Source: an uncultured Sphingomonas sp. (GTDB lineage Bacteria > Pseudomonadota > Alphaproteobacteria > Sphingomonadales > Sphingomonadaceae). From it: DNA of 49,242 nt. The position numbers and the translations under genes were made by a program. A model generated the notes under the pieces. That model searched no databases, was not told where the DNA came from, and worked only from the letters and a program-made list of their open reading frames with translations. The stretch is taken from the NCBI RefSeq assembly GCF_937859915.1, contig NZ_CALMAW010000009.1, positions 1 to 49,242 on the forward strand, given 5' to 3'. Below, piece by piece: positions 8,694-16,553 of this stretch (its first letter is position 1; each line of letters starts with the position of its first letter).

Positions 8694-9820
8694 CGACGAT
8701 CACCGCCGCGGTGCTCGCGCGCAGCGGCGACCAGCCGCGGCCCTATGCGGAATCGCGGCCGCTGACGCTTGCGACGCTGACGCTCGATCCGCCGCGGCCG
8801 GGCGAACTGCTGATCCGCATCGATGCGGCGGGGCTGTGCCATTCCGATCTCTCGGTGGTCAACGGCGACCGGCCGCGGCCGATGCCGATGGCGATCGGCC
8901 ATGAGGCGACCGGGATCGTCGCGGCGCTGGGCAGCGCCGACGACACCGGCTTCGCGGTCGGCGACCGCGTGGTCCTGGCGTTCCTGCCGTCCTGCGGCGA
9001 ATGCGTGCGCTGCCGCTCGGGCGAGGCCTATATGTGCGCGGTCGGCGCCGCGGCGAATGGCGAGGGCCGGCTGCTTCAGGGCGGGTGCCGGCTGCACGAT
9101 GCCGATGGCGGCGACGTCCGCCACCATCTCGGCGTCTCGGCCTTCGCGACACATGCGGTGGTCGACCGGCGCTCGGCGGTCAAAGTCGACCGCGACCTGC
9201 CGCCCGAGATCGCCGCGCTGTTCGGCTGCGCGGTGCTGACCGGGGTCGGCGCGGTGATGAACTCGGCCGCGGTGCGCCCCGGCGAGAGCGTGATCGTCTA
9301 CGGGCTCGGCGGCGTCGGCCTGTCCGCGCTGCTCGGCGCGCGGGCGAGCGGCGCCGCGCCGATCCTCGCGATCGATCCGTTCGCCGACAAGCGCGCGATC
9401 GCCCAGGACCTGGGCGCGGTCGCGGTCGGCCCCGAGGACGCCGCCGAGGCGATCGCGCGGCTGTTCTCCGAGGGCGGCGCGGACGTCGTCGTCGAGACGG
9501 TCGGCAAGGCGGCGGTGCTGCGCGACGCCTATCGCGCCGCGCGCCGCGGCGGCCGGATCGTCACCGTCGGCCTGCCCAATCCGGCCGAGCCGCTCGACAT
9601 TCCCGCGGTGTCGCTGGTCGCCGAGGGCAAGACGCTGATCGGTTCCTATATGGGCTCGTCGATCCCCGCGCGCGACATCCCGCGCTATATCGCGCTGTGG
9701 AAGGCGGGACGGCTGCCGGTCGAGCGGCTGCTGAGCTCGGTGCATCCGCTCGCCGACATCAACAGCCTGCTCGACGCGCTCGCCGACGGCCGCGCGATCC
9801 GACAGATCGTGACACCGTAG
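8690..9820 (+). CDS. Zinc-dependent alcohol dehydrogenase (MDR superfamily)
   Basis: This 376-residue medium-chain dehydrogenase has a catalytic zinc site at Cys50 and His71-Glu72 (GHEATG). The structural zinc cysteines are at 102, 105, 108 and 116. The nucleotide-binding GLGGVG is followed by an acidic residue in AIDPF, indicating NAD(H). The ATG at 8690 overlaps the lyase stop (ATGA) and was preferred to the upstream in-frame start at 8657. It is the last gene of the leuC1-leuD1-lyase operon and probably oxidises an alcohol group of the substrate or reduces an aldehyde product. Substrate unknown. Confidence 0.92.
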   Translation: MTTITAAVLARSGDQPRPYAESRPLTLATLTLDPPRPGELLIRIDAAGLCHSDLSVVNGDRPRPMPMAIGHEATGIVAALGSADDTGFAVGDRVVLAFLPSCGECVRCRSGEAYMCAVGAAANGEGRLLQGGCRLHDADGGDVRHHLGVSAFATHAVVDRRSAVKVDRDLPPEIAALFGCAVLTGVGAVMNSAAVRPGESVIVYGLGGVGLSALLGARASGAAPILAIDPFADKRAIAQDLGAVAVGPEDAAEAIARLFSEGGADVVVETVGKAAVLRDAYRAARRGGRIVTVGLPNPAEPLDIPAVSLVAEGKTLIGSYMGSSIPARDIPRYIALWKAGRLPVERLLSSVHPLADINSLLDALADGRAIRQIVTP

Positions 9821-9933
9821 CCGAGGCGCGCGGCTTGGCGGCGGTCATCCGACTGTCGGCCGAAGTCGGAAAGCGGATCGCAGGGCAAGCCGGCGCTTGC
9901 CATGCCGGGGTTTCCCCGTCGAAGGAGCCGATC

Positions 9934-10743
9934 ATGATCCCCCGCCGCGCCTATGCCGATGGTCCCTTCGGGCAAGTCCATTTCCAGCATCAGGGCGAGG
10001 GCCACCCGCTGGTGCTGCTCCATCAGGCGCCGATGACCTCGGCGCAGTTCGACTGGGTCTATGCGCCGCTCGCCGCGCGCGGGATCCAGGCGATCGGGAT
10101 CGACATGCCGGGCTTCGGCCAGTCGGACCCGACGCCGTTCGTGCCGGGCGTGCCCGATTATGCCGCGATCGTCCCGCCGGTGCTCGACGCGCTCGGCCTC
10201 GCCAGCGCCTCGGTGCTCGGCCACCATACCGGCGCGCTGGTCGCGACCGAGGTGGCGATCCAGTTCGCCGACCGGGTCGAGGCGCTGATCCTCAACGGGC
10301 CGCTGCCGCTGACCGAGGCGGAGCGTGCGGCCTATCTTGCCGGCGGCCACCAATGGGAGCTCGGCTTCACCGCGCAGCCGCACGCCGGCCACATGCGCGA
10401 GCTGTTCGACATTCGCGCGGGCTTTGCCGACGGCAGCGTGCCGCTGACCCGGATCAGCGACTATGTCGTCCAGGCGCTGGTCGGGCGCGGCACCTTCTGG
10501 CACGGCCATCACGCTGCCTTCCAATATCGCCAGGACGAGACGCTGCCGCGGATCACCCAGCCGACGCTGATCCTCACCAACAGTGGCGACTCGATCTTCG
10601 ACCATGCGGTGCGGGCGCATGCGATCCGCCCCGACTTCGCCTTCGTCGCGCTCGACGGCGGCGGCGTCGACATCGTCGACCAGCAGCCCGAGGCCTGGGC
10701 GGACGCGGTCGCGGCGTTCCTGCAGGCACAGGGCAGGCTGTAG
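9934..10743 (+). CDS. Alpha/beta-hydrolase fold protein with altered catalytic triad
   Basis: The 269-residue protein has the complete alpha/beta-hydrolase outline: an HQAP oxyanion segment, DMPGFGQSD, the nucleophile elbow and a C-terminal GGG region. The elbow reads G-H-H-T-G, placing His where the nucleophilic Ser should be. The usual catalytic-His segment reads GGGVDIVDQQP, with no His. GAAGGAG precedes the ATG. The context suggests a counterpart of N-formylmaleamate deformylase, but the missing Ser and His argue for a different mechanism or a non-hydrolytic role. It follows the ADH gene by 113 bases. Confidence 0.85.
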   Translation: MIPRRAYADGPFGQVHFQHQGEGHPLVLLHQAPMTSAQFDWVYAPLAARGIQAIGIDMPGFGQSDPTPFVPGVPDYAAIVPPVLDALGLASASVLGHHTGALVATEVAIQFADRVEALILNGPLPLTEAERAAYLAGGHQWELGFTAQPHAGHMRELFDIRAGFADGSVPLTRISDYVVQALVGRGTFWHGHHAAFQYRQDETLPRITQPTLILTNSGDSIFDHAVRAHAIRPDFAFVALDGGGVDIVDQQPEAWADAVAAFLQAQGRL

Positions 10744-10840
10744 AGGGGGGCGCCTTACCGCACGCGCGGCCTTGCGAGCCCAGGCGTGTCCCGCCGCTTC
10801 GCGCCGCGGCTTTACGATGCAGATGACGCGCCCGCTTCGC

Positions 10841-11440
10841 TCAGGCGTCGAAATAGACCCACGGGTTCGCCGCGCGGTGCGCCGCCCGAAACGCGGCGAT
10901 CGCGTCGCGGCGGCGCAGCGTCAGGTCGATCGCGTCGAGCCCGCCGACCAGCATCGCCTTCGACTCCGCGTCGATCGCGAAGGTCGCGAAATTGCCCGCG
11001 GCGTCGGTGACGGTCTGCGCGGGCAGGTCGATCGCGAGCGGCTGGGGTGCCCCCGCGAACGCATGCGGGTCGAGTTCGATCGGCACGATGCCGTTGCGCA
11101 CGCAATTGCCGCGGAAGATCGGGTTGAAGCTCGGCGCGATGACGACGCGAAAACCATATTCGGCAAGCGCCCAGGCGGCATGTTCGCGCGACGAGCCGCA
11201 GCCGAAATTGGCGCCGCCGAGCAGGATCGCGGCCCTGGCATAGCCGGGATCGTTGAGCACGAAGCCGGGTTCGGGCACGCGGCCGCCGACCTCGGTGTAG
11301 CGCCAGCCCGCGAACAGCCCGTCCGCCAGGCCGGTCTTGCCGACCGTCTTCATCTCGCGCGAGGGGATGATCGCGTCGGTGTCGATATTGTCGCGGATCA
11401 GCGGCATCGCGATCGAGACGAGCGTGGTGAAGGGAGTCAT
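10841..11440 (-). CDS. leuD: Isopropylmalate dehydratase small subunit-type hydratase (LeuD2)
   Basis: This 199-residue partner of LeuC2 contains [30 protein letters not shown] and VVIAPSFNPIFRGNCVRNG, all diagnostic of the LeuD swivel domain. It overlaps leuC2 by ATGA and is the last gene of a two-gene leftward operon. The substrate-loop segment (KTVGKTGLADGLFAGWRY) differs from LeuD1. Enzymes of this type can hydrate citraconate and maleate as well as isopropylmaleate, which suits the neighbouring CoA-transferase and lyase genes. Confidence 0.9.
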   Translation of the reverse strand: MTPFTTLVSIAMPLIRDNIDTDAIIPSREMKTVGKTGLADGLFAGWRYTEVGGRVPEPGFVLNDPGYARAAILLGGANFGCGSSREHAAWALAEYGFRVVIAPSFNPIFRGNCVRNGIVPIELDPHAFAGAPQPLAIDLPAQTVTDAAGNFATFAIDAESKAMLVGGLDAIDLTLRRRDAIAAFRAAHRAANPWVYFDA

Positions 11441-12864
11441 GCCCCGGGCTCCGCGGCCGCTGTGTCCAGCGCGGCGGGCGCCACGATCCGGCCGGCGATC
11501 GCCGACGCCGCGACCGTCTCGGGCGAGGCGAGGTGCGAGCGCGTGCCGGGCCCCTGGCGGCTCTCGAAATTGCGGTTGGTCGAGCTGATCACGCGCTGCT
11601 GCGCGCCGAAGCTCTCGCCGCCCGCGAAGAAGCACATCGAACAGCCGGGTTCGCGCCACTCGAAGCCGGCGTCGAGGAAGATGCGGTCGAGCCCCTCGGC
11701 TTCGGCGGCCGCCTTGACCGCGCCCGATCCCGGTACGCAGATCGCGCGGACGCCGGGGGCGACATGGCGCCCGTCGAGGATCGCGGCGGCGCGGCGCAGG
11801 TCGGACAGGCGCGCGTTGGTGCACGAGCCGATGAAGGCCGCGTCGATCGCCGCGCCGGCCAGCGCCTCGCCCGCGGCCAGCCCCATATAGTCGAGCGCCC
11901 GCCCGTGAGCCTCGGCGGTGTCGCGATCCGAGACGTCGGCGAAGGCGGGCACCGCGCCGCCGAGCGGCACCGCCTGCTGCGGGCTGGTTCCCCAGGTCAC
12001 CATCGGCACGACATCGGCGGCGTCGACGCGGTGCTCGGTATCGAAGACCGCGTCGGCGTCCGAGGTGAGCGTCCGCCAGTCGGCGACCGCGCGGTCCCAT
12101 AGCGCGCCCTTGGGCGCATAGGGCCGGCCCTCGAGATAGGCGAAGACGGTGTCGTCGGGCGCGATGATCGCCGAGAAGGCGGCGCATTCGGTCGCCATGT
12201 TGCACAAGGTCAGCCGGCCCTCGACGTCGAGCGCGCGGACCGCGGTGCCGGCATATTCGAGGACGTGGCCCCTGGCGCCCGCCGAGCCGAAGCGCGCGAG
12301 CAGGTGCAGCGCGAGATCCTTGGCGGTGACGCCCGCGGCGAGCACGCCGTCGATCGTGATCCGCATCGTCTTGGGCCGGGTGACGCGCAGCGTCGTGGTG
12401 GCGAGCGCATGTTCCGCCTCGCTCGATCCGATTCCCCAGGCGAGCGCGCCGAGCGCGCCCTGCGAGCAGGTGTGGCTGTCGGGGCAGACGAGGGTGAGGC
12501 CGGGCAGGACGATCGCCTGCTCGGGCGAGATGACATGGACGATGCCCTGGCGTGGATCGCCGAGATCGAACAGCGTGATCCCCGCCGCCTTGGCGGCGTC
12601 GCGGGTCGCGGTGATGAAGGCGGTGCCGGTCGGCATGATCGTGCGGTCGGTGCGGCCGGGCAGCGTGTCGACGACATGATCCATCGTCGCGAACACCTGC
12701 GCGGGGGAGGCCACCGCGCGGCCCGCCGCCGCAAGACTCTCCAGCGCGACCCCGCCGGTGCGCTCGTGGAGCAGCACGCGGTCGATCAGCACCAGCCCGG
12801 TGCCCCCGCCGAGGTCCTCGACGACATGGCGATCCCAGATCTTGGCGAAAAGAGTCTGGCCCAT
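11437..12864 (-). CDS. leuC: Isopropylmalate dehydratase large subunit-type hydratase (LeuC2)
   Basis: This 475-residue aconitase-superfamily subunit has cluster cysteines at 348 (GSCTNAR), 408 and 411 (GCSMC). After GCSMC the usual AMN-D block is replaced by FFAGGES, and [11 protein letters not shown] becomes STNRNFESRQG, so it belongs to a divergent LeuC subfamily. The ATG at 12864 matches the LeuC1 N-terminus (MGQTLFAKIWDRHVV) and was chosen over the ATG at 12927. It is divergent from a GntR regulator 61 bases away, which probably controls it. Confidence 0.9.
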   Translation of the reverse strand: MGQTLFAKIWDRHVVEDLGGGTGLVLIDRVLLHERTGGVALESLAAAGRAVASPAQVFATMDHVVDTLPGRTDRTIMPTGTAFITATRDAAKAAGITLFDLGDPRQGIVHVISPEQAIVLPGLTLVCPDSHTCSQGALGALAWGIGSSEAEHALATTTLRVTRPKTMRITIDGVLAAGVTAKDLALHLLARFGSAGARGHVLEYAGTAVRALDVEGRLTLCNMATECAAFSAIIAPDDTVFAYLEGRPYAPKGALWDRAVADWRTLTSDADAVFDTEHRVDAADVVPMVTWGTSPQQAVPLGGAVPAFADVSDRDTAEAHGRALDYMGLAAGEALAGAAIDAAFIGSCTNARLSDLRRAAAILDGRHVAPGVRAICVPGSGAVKAAAEAEGLDRIFLDAGFEWREPGCSMCFFAGGESFGAQQRVISSTNRNFESRQGPGTRSHLASPETVAASAIAGRIVAPAALDTAAAEPGA

Positions 12865-12888
12865 ATCAGGCGCTCCGGCTGTGGGGGG

Positions 12889-12922
12889 CTTGGCGGCGCG
12901 CGCGGAAAGCGGCATCGCCAAG
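12889..12922. promoter_or_regulatory. Inverted repeat between leuC2 and gntR
   Basis: CTTGGCG (12889-12895) and its complement CGCCAAG (12916-12922) lie in the 61-base divergent intergenic region. They are placed where a regulator could cover both promoters. The arms are short and the spacing of 20 bases is long, so this is only a weak operator candidate. Confidence 0.3.
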
Positions 12923-12925
12923 TCC

Positions 12926-13699
12926 ATGGCAACACACGCGATGCGGGATGCGATTCCGCTCTATCATCAGATCTATCTCGCCTTGCGCGACGAGATATTG
13001 TCGGGCGAGCGCGGTTTCGGCGCCGCGGTGCCGACCGAGCAGGAACTGGGCGCGATCCACGGCGTGTCGCGGATCACCGCGCGCCGCGCGCTCGACGAGC
13101 TGGCGAGCCACGGTCTGGTCGAGCGCAAGCGCCGCGTCGGCACGCGCGTCTGCTTCCGCGCGCCGACCGCGCCGATCGAGGGGCATATCGACCAGGCGGT
13201 CGACTCGCTGATCGCCTTCGGGCGCGACACGCAGGTCCGCGTGATCGAATATGGCGAGGTGCCGGCGACCGCGACCGTCGCCGACCGGCTCGGCATCGCG
13301 GTCGGCGCGCCGGTGATCCATGCGCTGCGGCTGCGCTCGGCCGACGAGGCGCCGCTCGGCGCGATCGAGAGCTTCGTGCCGGCGGCGATCGGGGCGGGGC
13401 TCAGCCGCGCCGCGCTGGCGACGCAACCGATGCTCGAGCTGATCCGCGCCGCCGGCCATGCGATCGGGGCGGGGTCGCAGATCATCTCCGCGGTGCCGGC
13501 CGACCCGGCGCTCGCCGCCTTGCTCGAGACCGAGGCGCGCGCGCCGATCATCCGCGTCGATCGCGTCGTGCGCGACACCGACGGACGTCCGCTGCTGTTC
13601 ACCAGCGCACGCTATCGCGGCGATCGCTATCGGCTCAGCCTCGATCTGCATGGCGGTGGTCAGCAGGCGATCGCGGCGGCGATGGCGTCGTCGCCATAA
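12926..13699 (+). CDS. GntR family (HutC-type) transcriptional regulator
   Basis: This 257-residue regulator has an N-terminal winged helix (about residues 9-77, PLYHQIYLALRDEILSG... and VSRITARRALDELASHGLV). A UTRA ligand-binding domain follows (about 90-245). HutC-type members usually sense a small metabolite of the pathway they control. It is divergent from leuC2-leuD2 and converges tail-to-tail with the CoA-transferase gene, overlapping it by 40 bases. The likely regulon is leuCD2, the CoA-transferase and the HMG-CoA-lyase-like operon. The start at 12926 is favoured; 12941 is an alternative. Confidence 0.9.
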   Translation: MATHAMRDAIPLYHQIYLALRDEILSGERGFGAAVPTEQELGAIHGVSRITARRALDELASHGLVERKRRVGTRVCFRAPTAPIEGHIDQAVDSLIAFGRDTQVRVIEYGEVPATATVADRLGIAVGAPVIHALRLRSADEAPLGAIESFVPAAIGAGLSRAALATQPMLELIRAAGHAIGAGSQIISAVPADPALAALLETEARAPIIRVDRVVRDTDGRPLLFTSARYRGDRYRLSLDLHGGGQQAIAAAMASSP

Positions 13700-14829
13700 C
13701 CGATCTCGCGCAGGATCGCGGCGCCATCGCGACCCGCATGCGGGATGTCGTGACGCAGCGGCACGCGCGCGCCGTCGAACTCGATCGGCAGGCCGGGCAG
13801 GCGGGTCGCGTCGCCGCCGGGGATGGTGACGTCGACGAGGCCGCCATGGTTGAGATGCGGATCGTCGAACAGATCCTCGGGGCGCGCGATCGGCGCGAAG
13901 GGCAGGCCGATCGTCTCGACCTTGGCGACCAGTTCGGCGCGGGTCATGCCCGCGAACAACGCGCGGATCTGCGGCACGATCGCGTCGCGCGCCAGCACGC
14001 GCTGGTTGTTCTTCGCGAACTCTGGGTTGGCGCCAAGGTCGTCGAGCCCGAAGGCGGCGCAGAACGCCGTCCATTGCGCATCGCTGACCACGCCGACGAA
14101 CAATTGCTCGCCGGGCTCCAGCGTCTCGAACACGTCGTAGATCGCCCAGGCCGAGATGCGGTTGGGCATCGGCTGCGCCGCCTGACCGGTGACCGCCATC
14201 TGCGCCATATGCTGGCCGACCAGGAAGGCGGTGGTCTCGTACAGCGCGCATTTGACCTCGCCGCCGAGGCCGGTGCGGTGGCGGCGTTCGAGCGCCGCCA
14301 GGATGCCGATCACACCGAACATGCCGCCGGTAATGTCGATCACCGAGGCGCCCGCGCGCAACGGACGACCGGGCGGCCCGGTCATATAGGCGAGCCCGCC
14401 CATCATCTGCGTCACCTCGTCGAGCGCGGTGCGATGCTCGTAGGGGCCGGCGAGGAAGCCCTTGGCGGCACAGTGGATCAGCCCGGGATTGGCGTCCTTG
14501 AGCGCCTGATAGCCGAGCCCGAGCCGGTCGAGCGTGCCCGGGCGGAAATTCTCGACGACGACGTCGGCGCCCTCGCACAGCGCGCGGGCTGCGGCGAGCC
14601 CGGCCTCGCTCTTGAGATCGAGGCAGATCGAGCGCTTGTTGCGGTTGAACATCGGGAAATAGCCAGCGCCCGAGCCGAGCAGCTTGCGCGTCTGGTCGCC
14701 GCCCAGCGGTTCGACCTTGATCACGTCGGCGCCGAGATCGGCGAGGATGACGCCGGTCGACGGCCCCATCACCATGTGCGTGAACTCGATCACCTTGATG
14801 CCTGCCAGCGGCAATGCGTCGTCCTGCAC
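13660..14829 (-). CDS. Family III CoA-transferase (CaiB/BaiF)
   Basis: This 389-residue CoA-transferase opens with AGIKVIEFTHMVMGPSTG, has the CoA-binding VENFRPG segment and a catalytic Asp165 in ASVIDITGG. Family III enzymes move CoA from an acyl-CoA donor (often succinyl-CoA) to a carboxylic acid. Next to LeuCD2 and an HMG-CoA-lyase-like enzyme, the best-fitting acceptor is citramalate or a related hydroxy acid; this is inference. The start codon is GTG at 14829. Its 3' end overlaps gntR by 40 bases in the convergent orientation. Confidence 0.92.
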   Translation of the reverse strand: MQDDALPLAGIKVIEFTHMVMGPSTGVILADLGADVIKVEPLGGDQTRKLLGSGAGYFPMFNRNKRSICLDLKSEAGLAAARALCEGADVVVENFRPGTLDRLGLGYQALKDANPGLIHCAAKGFLAGPYEHRTALDEVTQMMGGLAYMTGPPGRPLRAGASVIDITGGMFGVIGILAALERRHRTGLGGEVKCALYETTAFLVGQHMAQMAVTGQAAQPMPNRISAWAIYDVFETLEPGEQLFVGVVSDAQWTAFCAAFGLDDLGANPEFAKNNQRVLARDAIVPQIRALFAGMTRAELVAKVETIGLPFAPIARPEDLFDDPHLNHGGLVDVTIPGGDATRLPGLPIEFDGARVPLRHDIPHAGRDGAAILREIGYGDDAIAAAIAC

Positions 14830-14864
14830 GTTCGATATCCCCGCTCGACAGCCCCGCGCTATTT

Positions 14865-14885
14865 GTTATAGATATATGTCATAAC
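14865..14885. promoter_or_regulatory. AT-rich dyad between CoA-transferase and HMG-CoA-lyase-like genes
   Basis: In the 75-base divergent intergenic region, GTTAT (14865-14869) and ATAAC (14881-14885) form an inverted repeat around an AT-rich core (GATATATG). The AT-rich core stands out in GC-rich DNA. The GT...AC dyad resembles GntR-type half-sites and also provides -10-like sequences in both directions. It may be the promoter/operator shared by both genes. Confidence 0.45.
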
Positions 14886-14904
14886 TTCCAAGCGGGAGAT
14901 TGCC

Positions 14905-15855
14905 GTGACCGACCAGCGAACAGACGTGCTGATCAGCGAGGTCGGCCCGCGCGACGGGCTGCAGAGCATCGGCACGATCATGCCGCTGGCCGCCAAGAAG
15001 GCGTGGATCGCGGCCGAGGCCGCGGCCGGCGTCACCGAGATCGAGGTCGGCAGCTTCGTGCCGCCCAAGCTCCTGCCGCAGCTCGCCGACACCGCCGAGG
15101 TGGTCGCCTTCGCCAAGACGATCCCCGGCCTCACCGTCGCGGTGCTCGTCCCCAATGCGCGCGGCGCCGAGGCGGCGATCGCGGCGGGGGCGGACAAGAT
15201 CACGCTGCCGCTGTCGGTGTCCGAGACGCACAGCCTCGCCAACCTCCGCCGCACCCATGCGCAGGTGATCGACGAGGCGCGCACGATCGCGGCGCTGATC
15301 GCGGCGCTGCCCGCCGACCGGCGCCCGCATTTCGAGGGCAGCCTCTCGACCGCCTTCGGCTGCACGCTCGAAGGCGCGATCCCCGACGCGCAGATCGCGC
15401 GGCTCGCGGAAAGCCTGATGACGGCGGGCTGCGACGAGGTCGGGCTGTCCGACACGACGGGGTTCGCCGATCCGTCCGCGGTGCGCCGGCTGATCCGGCT
15501 GGTCCGCGGCGTGGCGGGGGATGCGGCGCTGACCGGCATCCATCTCCACAACACGCGGGGACTGGGGCTCGCCAATGTGCTCGCCGCGCTCGATTGCGGG
15601 CTGACCACCTTCGACGCGTCGCTCGGCGGGCTCGGCGGCTGCCCGTTCGCGCCGGGCGCTTCGGGCAACATCGTCACCGAAGACCTCGCCTTCATGCTTG
15701 AGGCGATGGGGCTGCGCACCGGCATCGACCTCGACCGGCTGACCGCTGTTCGGACAATCGTCGCGGATGCGCTGCCCGGCGAACCGCTTTATGGTTTCCT
15801 GCCCGATGCCGGACTGCCGCTCGGCTTCCGCCCGGCGACGTCTTTGGCCGCCTGA
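14905..15855 (+). CDS. Hydroxymethylglutaryl-CoA lyase-like aldolase
   Basis: The 316-residue TIM-barrel lyase has the HMG-CoA lyase hallmarks: EVGPRDGLQ near the N-terminus, LHNTRGLGLANV (metal-binding His pair) and the catalytic-Cys signature GGLGGCPFAPGASGN with TED. The start is GTG at 14905, with GGGAG upstream. True HMG-CoA lyase acts in leucine degradation, but no other leucine-catabolic genes are present. A homologue cleaving (R)-citramalyl-CoA to acetyl-CoA and pyruvate is known in the 3-hydroxypropionate bicycle of Chloroflexus. With a CoA-transferase and LeuCD beside it, that reaction is the favoured reading. Confidence 0.88.
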   Translation: MTDQRTDVLISEVGPRDGLQSIGTIMPLAAKKAWIAAEAAAGVTEIEVGSFVPPKLLPQLADTAEVVAFAKTIPGLTVAVLVPNARGAEAAIAAGADKITLPLSVSETHSLANLRRTHAQVIDEARTIAALIAALPADRRPHFEGSLSTAFGCTLEGAIPDAQIARLAESLMTAGCDEVGLSDTTGFADPSAVRRLIRLVRGVAGDAALTGIHLHNTRGLGLANVLAALDCGLTTFDASLGGLGGCPFAPGASGNIVTEDLAFMLEAMGLRTGIDLDRLTAVRTIVADALPGEPLYGFLPDAGLPLGFRPATSLAA

Positions 15856-15869
15856 GGAGTAAACAGCGT

Positions 15870-16553
15870 ATGACGATCGTCGGCACCCGGATGGTCTCGG
15901 ACGGCAAGACCGCCAGGCAGATCTTCGACGAGGTGATGGCCAATCCGGCGCGCACCAAATTCGGCTTCGGCAGCAAGCTCGCGATCGTCAATATCGACTT
16001 CCAGAACGCCTATACCCGGATCGATCGCTACAAGACCGCCTACGAGGCCGACCCGCGCCAGATCGAGCACGTCAACACGCTCTCCGCGCTCGCCCGCGCC
16101 AAGGGCATGCCGGTGATCTGGACGCATGTCGCCTATATGGACGACGCCAGCGACGCCGGCGTCTGGGGCACGCGCACCGACACGCCGGACTCGCTCCAGA
16201 ACATCAAATACGACTCCGACCGCCACGCCTTCGACGAGCGCTGCCAGATCGATGCGACGGTCGATGCGGTCTACACTAAGCGGATGCCGTCGCCCTTCTT
16301 CGAGACGCCGCTGCAGAGCCTGCTGGTCTGGCACAAGGTCGACACGGTGGTGATCACCGGCGGCTCGACCTCGGGCTGCGTCCGCGCCGCGGCGGTGGAC
16401 TCGCTGTCGCGCGGCTATCGCACGATCGTCCCGCTCGAGACCTGCGCGGACAAGCATGAGAGCTATCATTACGCCAACCTCACGGACCTCCAGCTCAAAT
16501 ATGCCGACGTCGAGCCGGTGCAGAGCGTGATCGACTGGCTGGAGGCGCGCTGA
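15870..16553 (+). CDS. Isochorismatase-fold amidohydrolase 1
   Basis: This 227-residue cysteine hydrolase has a visible Asp-Lys-Cys triad: Asp43 (VNIDFQNAY), Lys137 (YTKRMPSPF) and Cys170 (GGSTSGCVRA). Relatives include N-carbamoylsarcosine amidase, maleamate amidohydrolase (NicF) and ureidoacrylate hydrolase, so hydrolysis of an amide, releasing ammonia, is the likely reaction. Its ribosome-binding site (GAGGAG) overlaps the stop of the HMG-CoA-lyase-like gene. Its own stop overlaps the start of the next gene by one base, so all belong to one operon. Confidence 0.9.
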   Translation: MTIVGTRMVSDGKTARQIFDEVMANPARTKFGFGSKLAIVNIDFQNAYTRIDRYKTAYEADPRQIEHVNTLSALARAKGMPVIWTHVAYMDDASDAGVWGTRTDTPDSLQNIKYDSDRHAFDERCQIDATVDAVYTKRMPSPFFETPLQSLLVWHKVDTVVITGGSTSGCVRAAAVDSLSRGYRTIVPLETCADKHESYHYANLTDLQLKYADVEPVQSVIDWLEAR

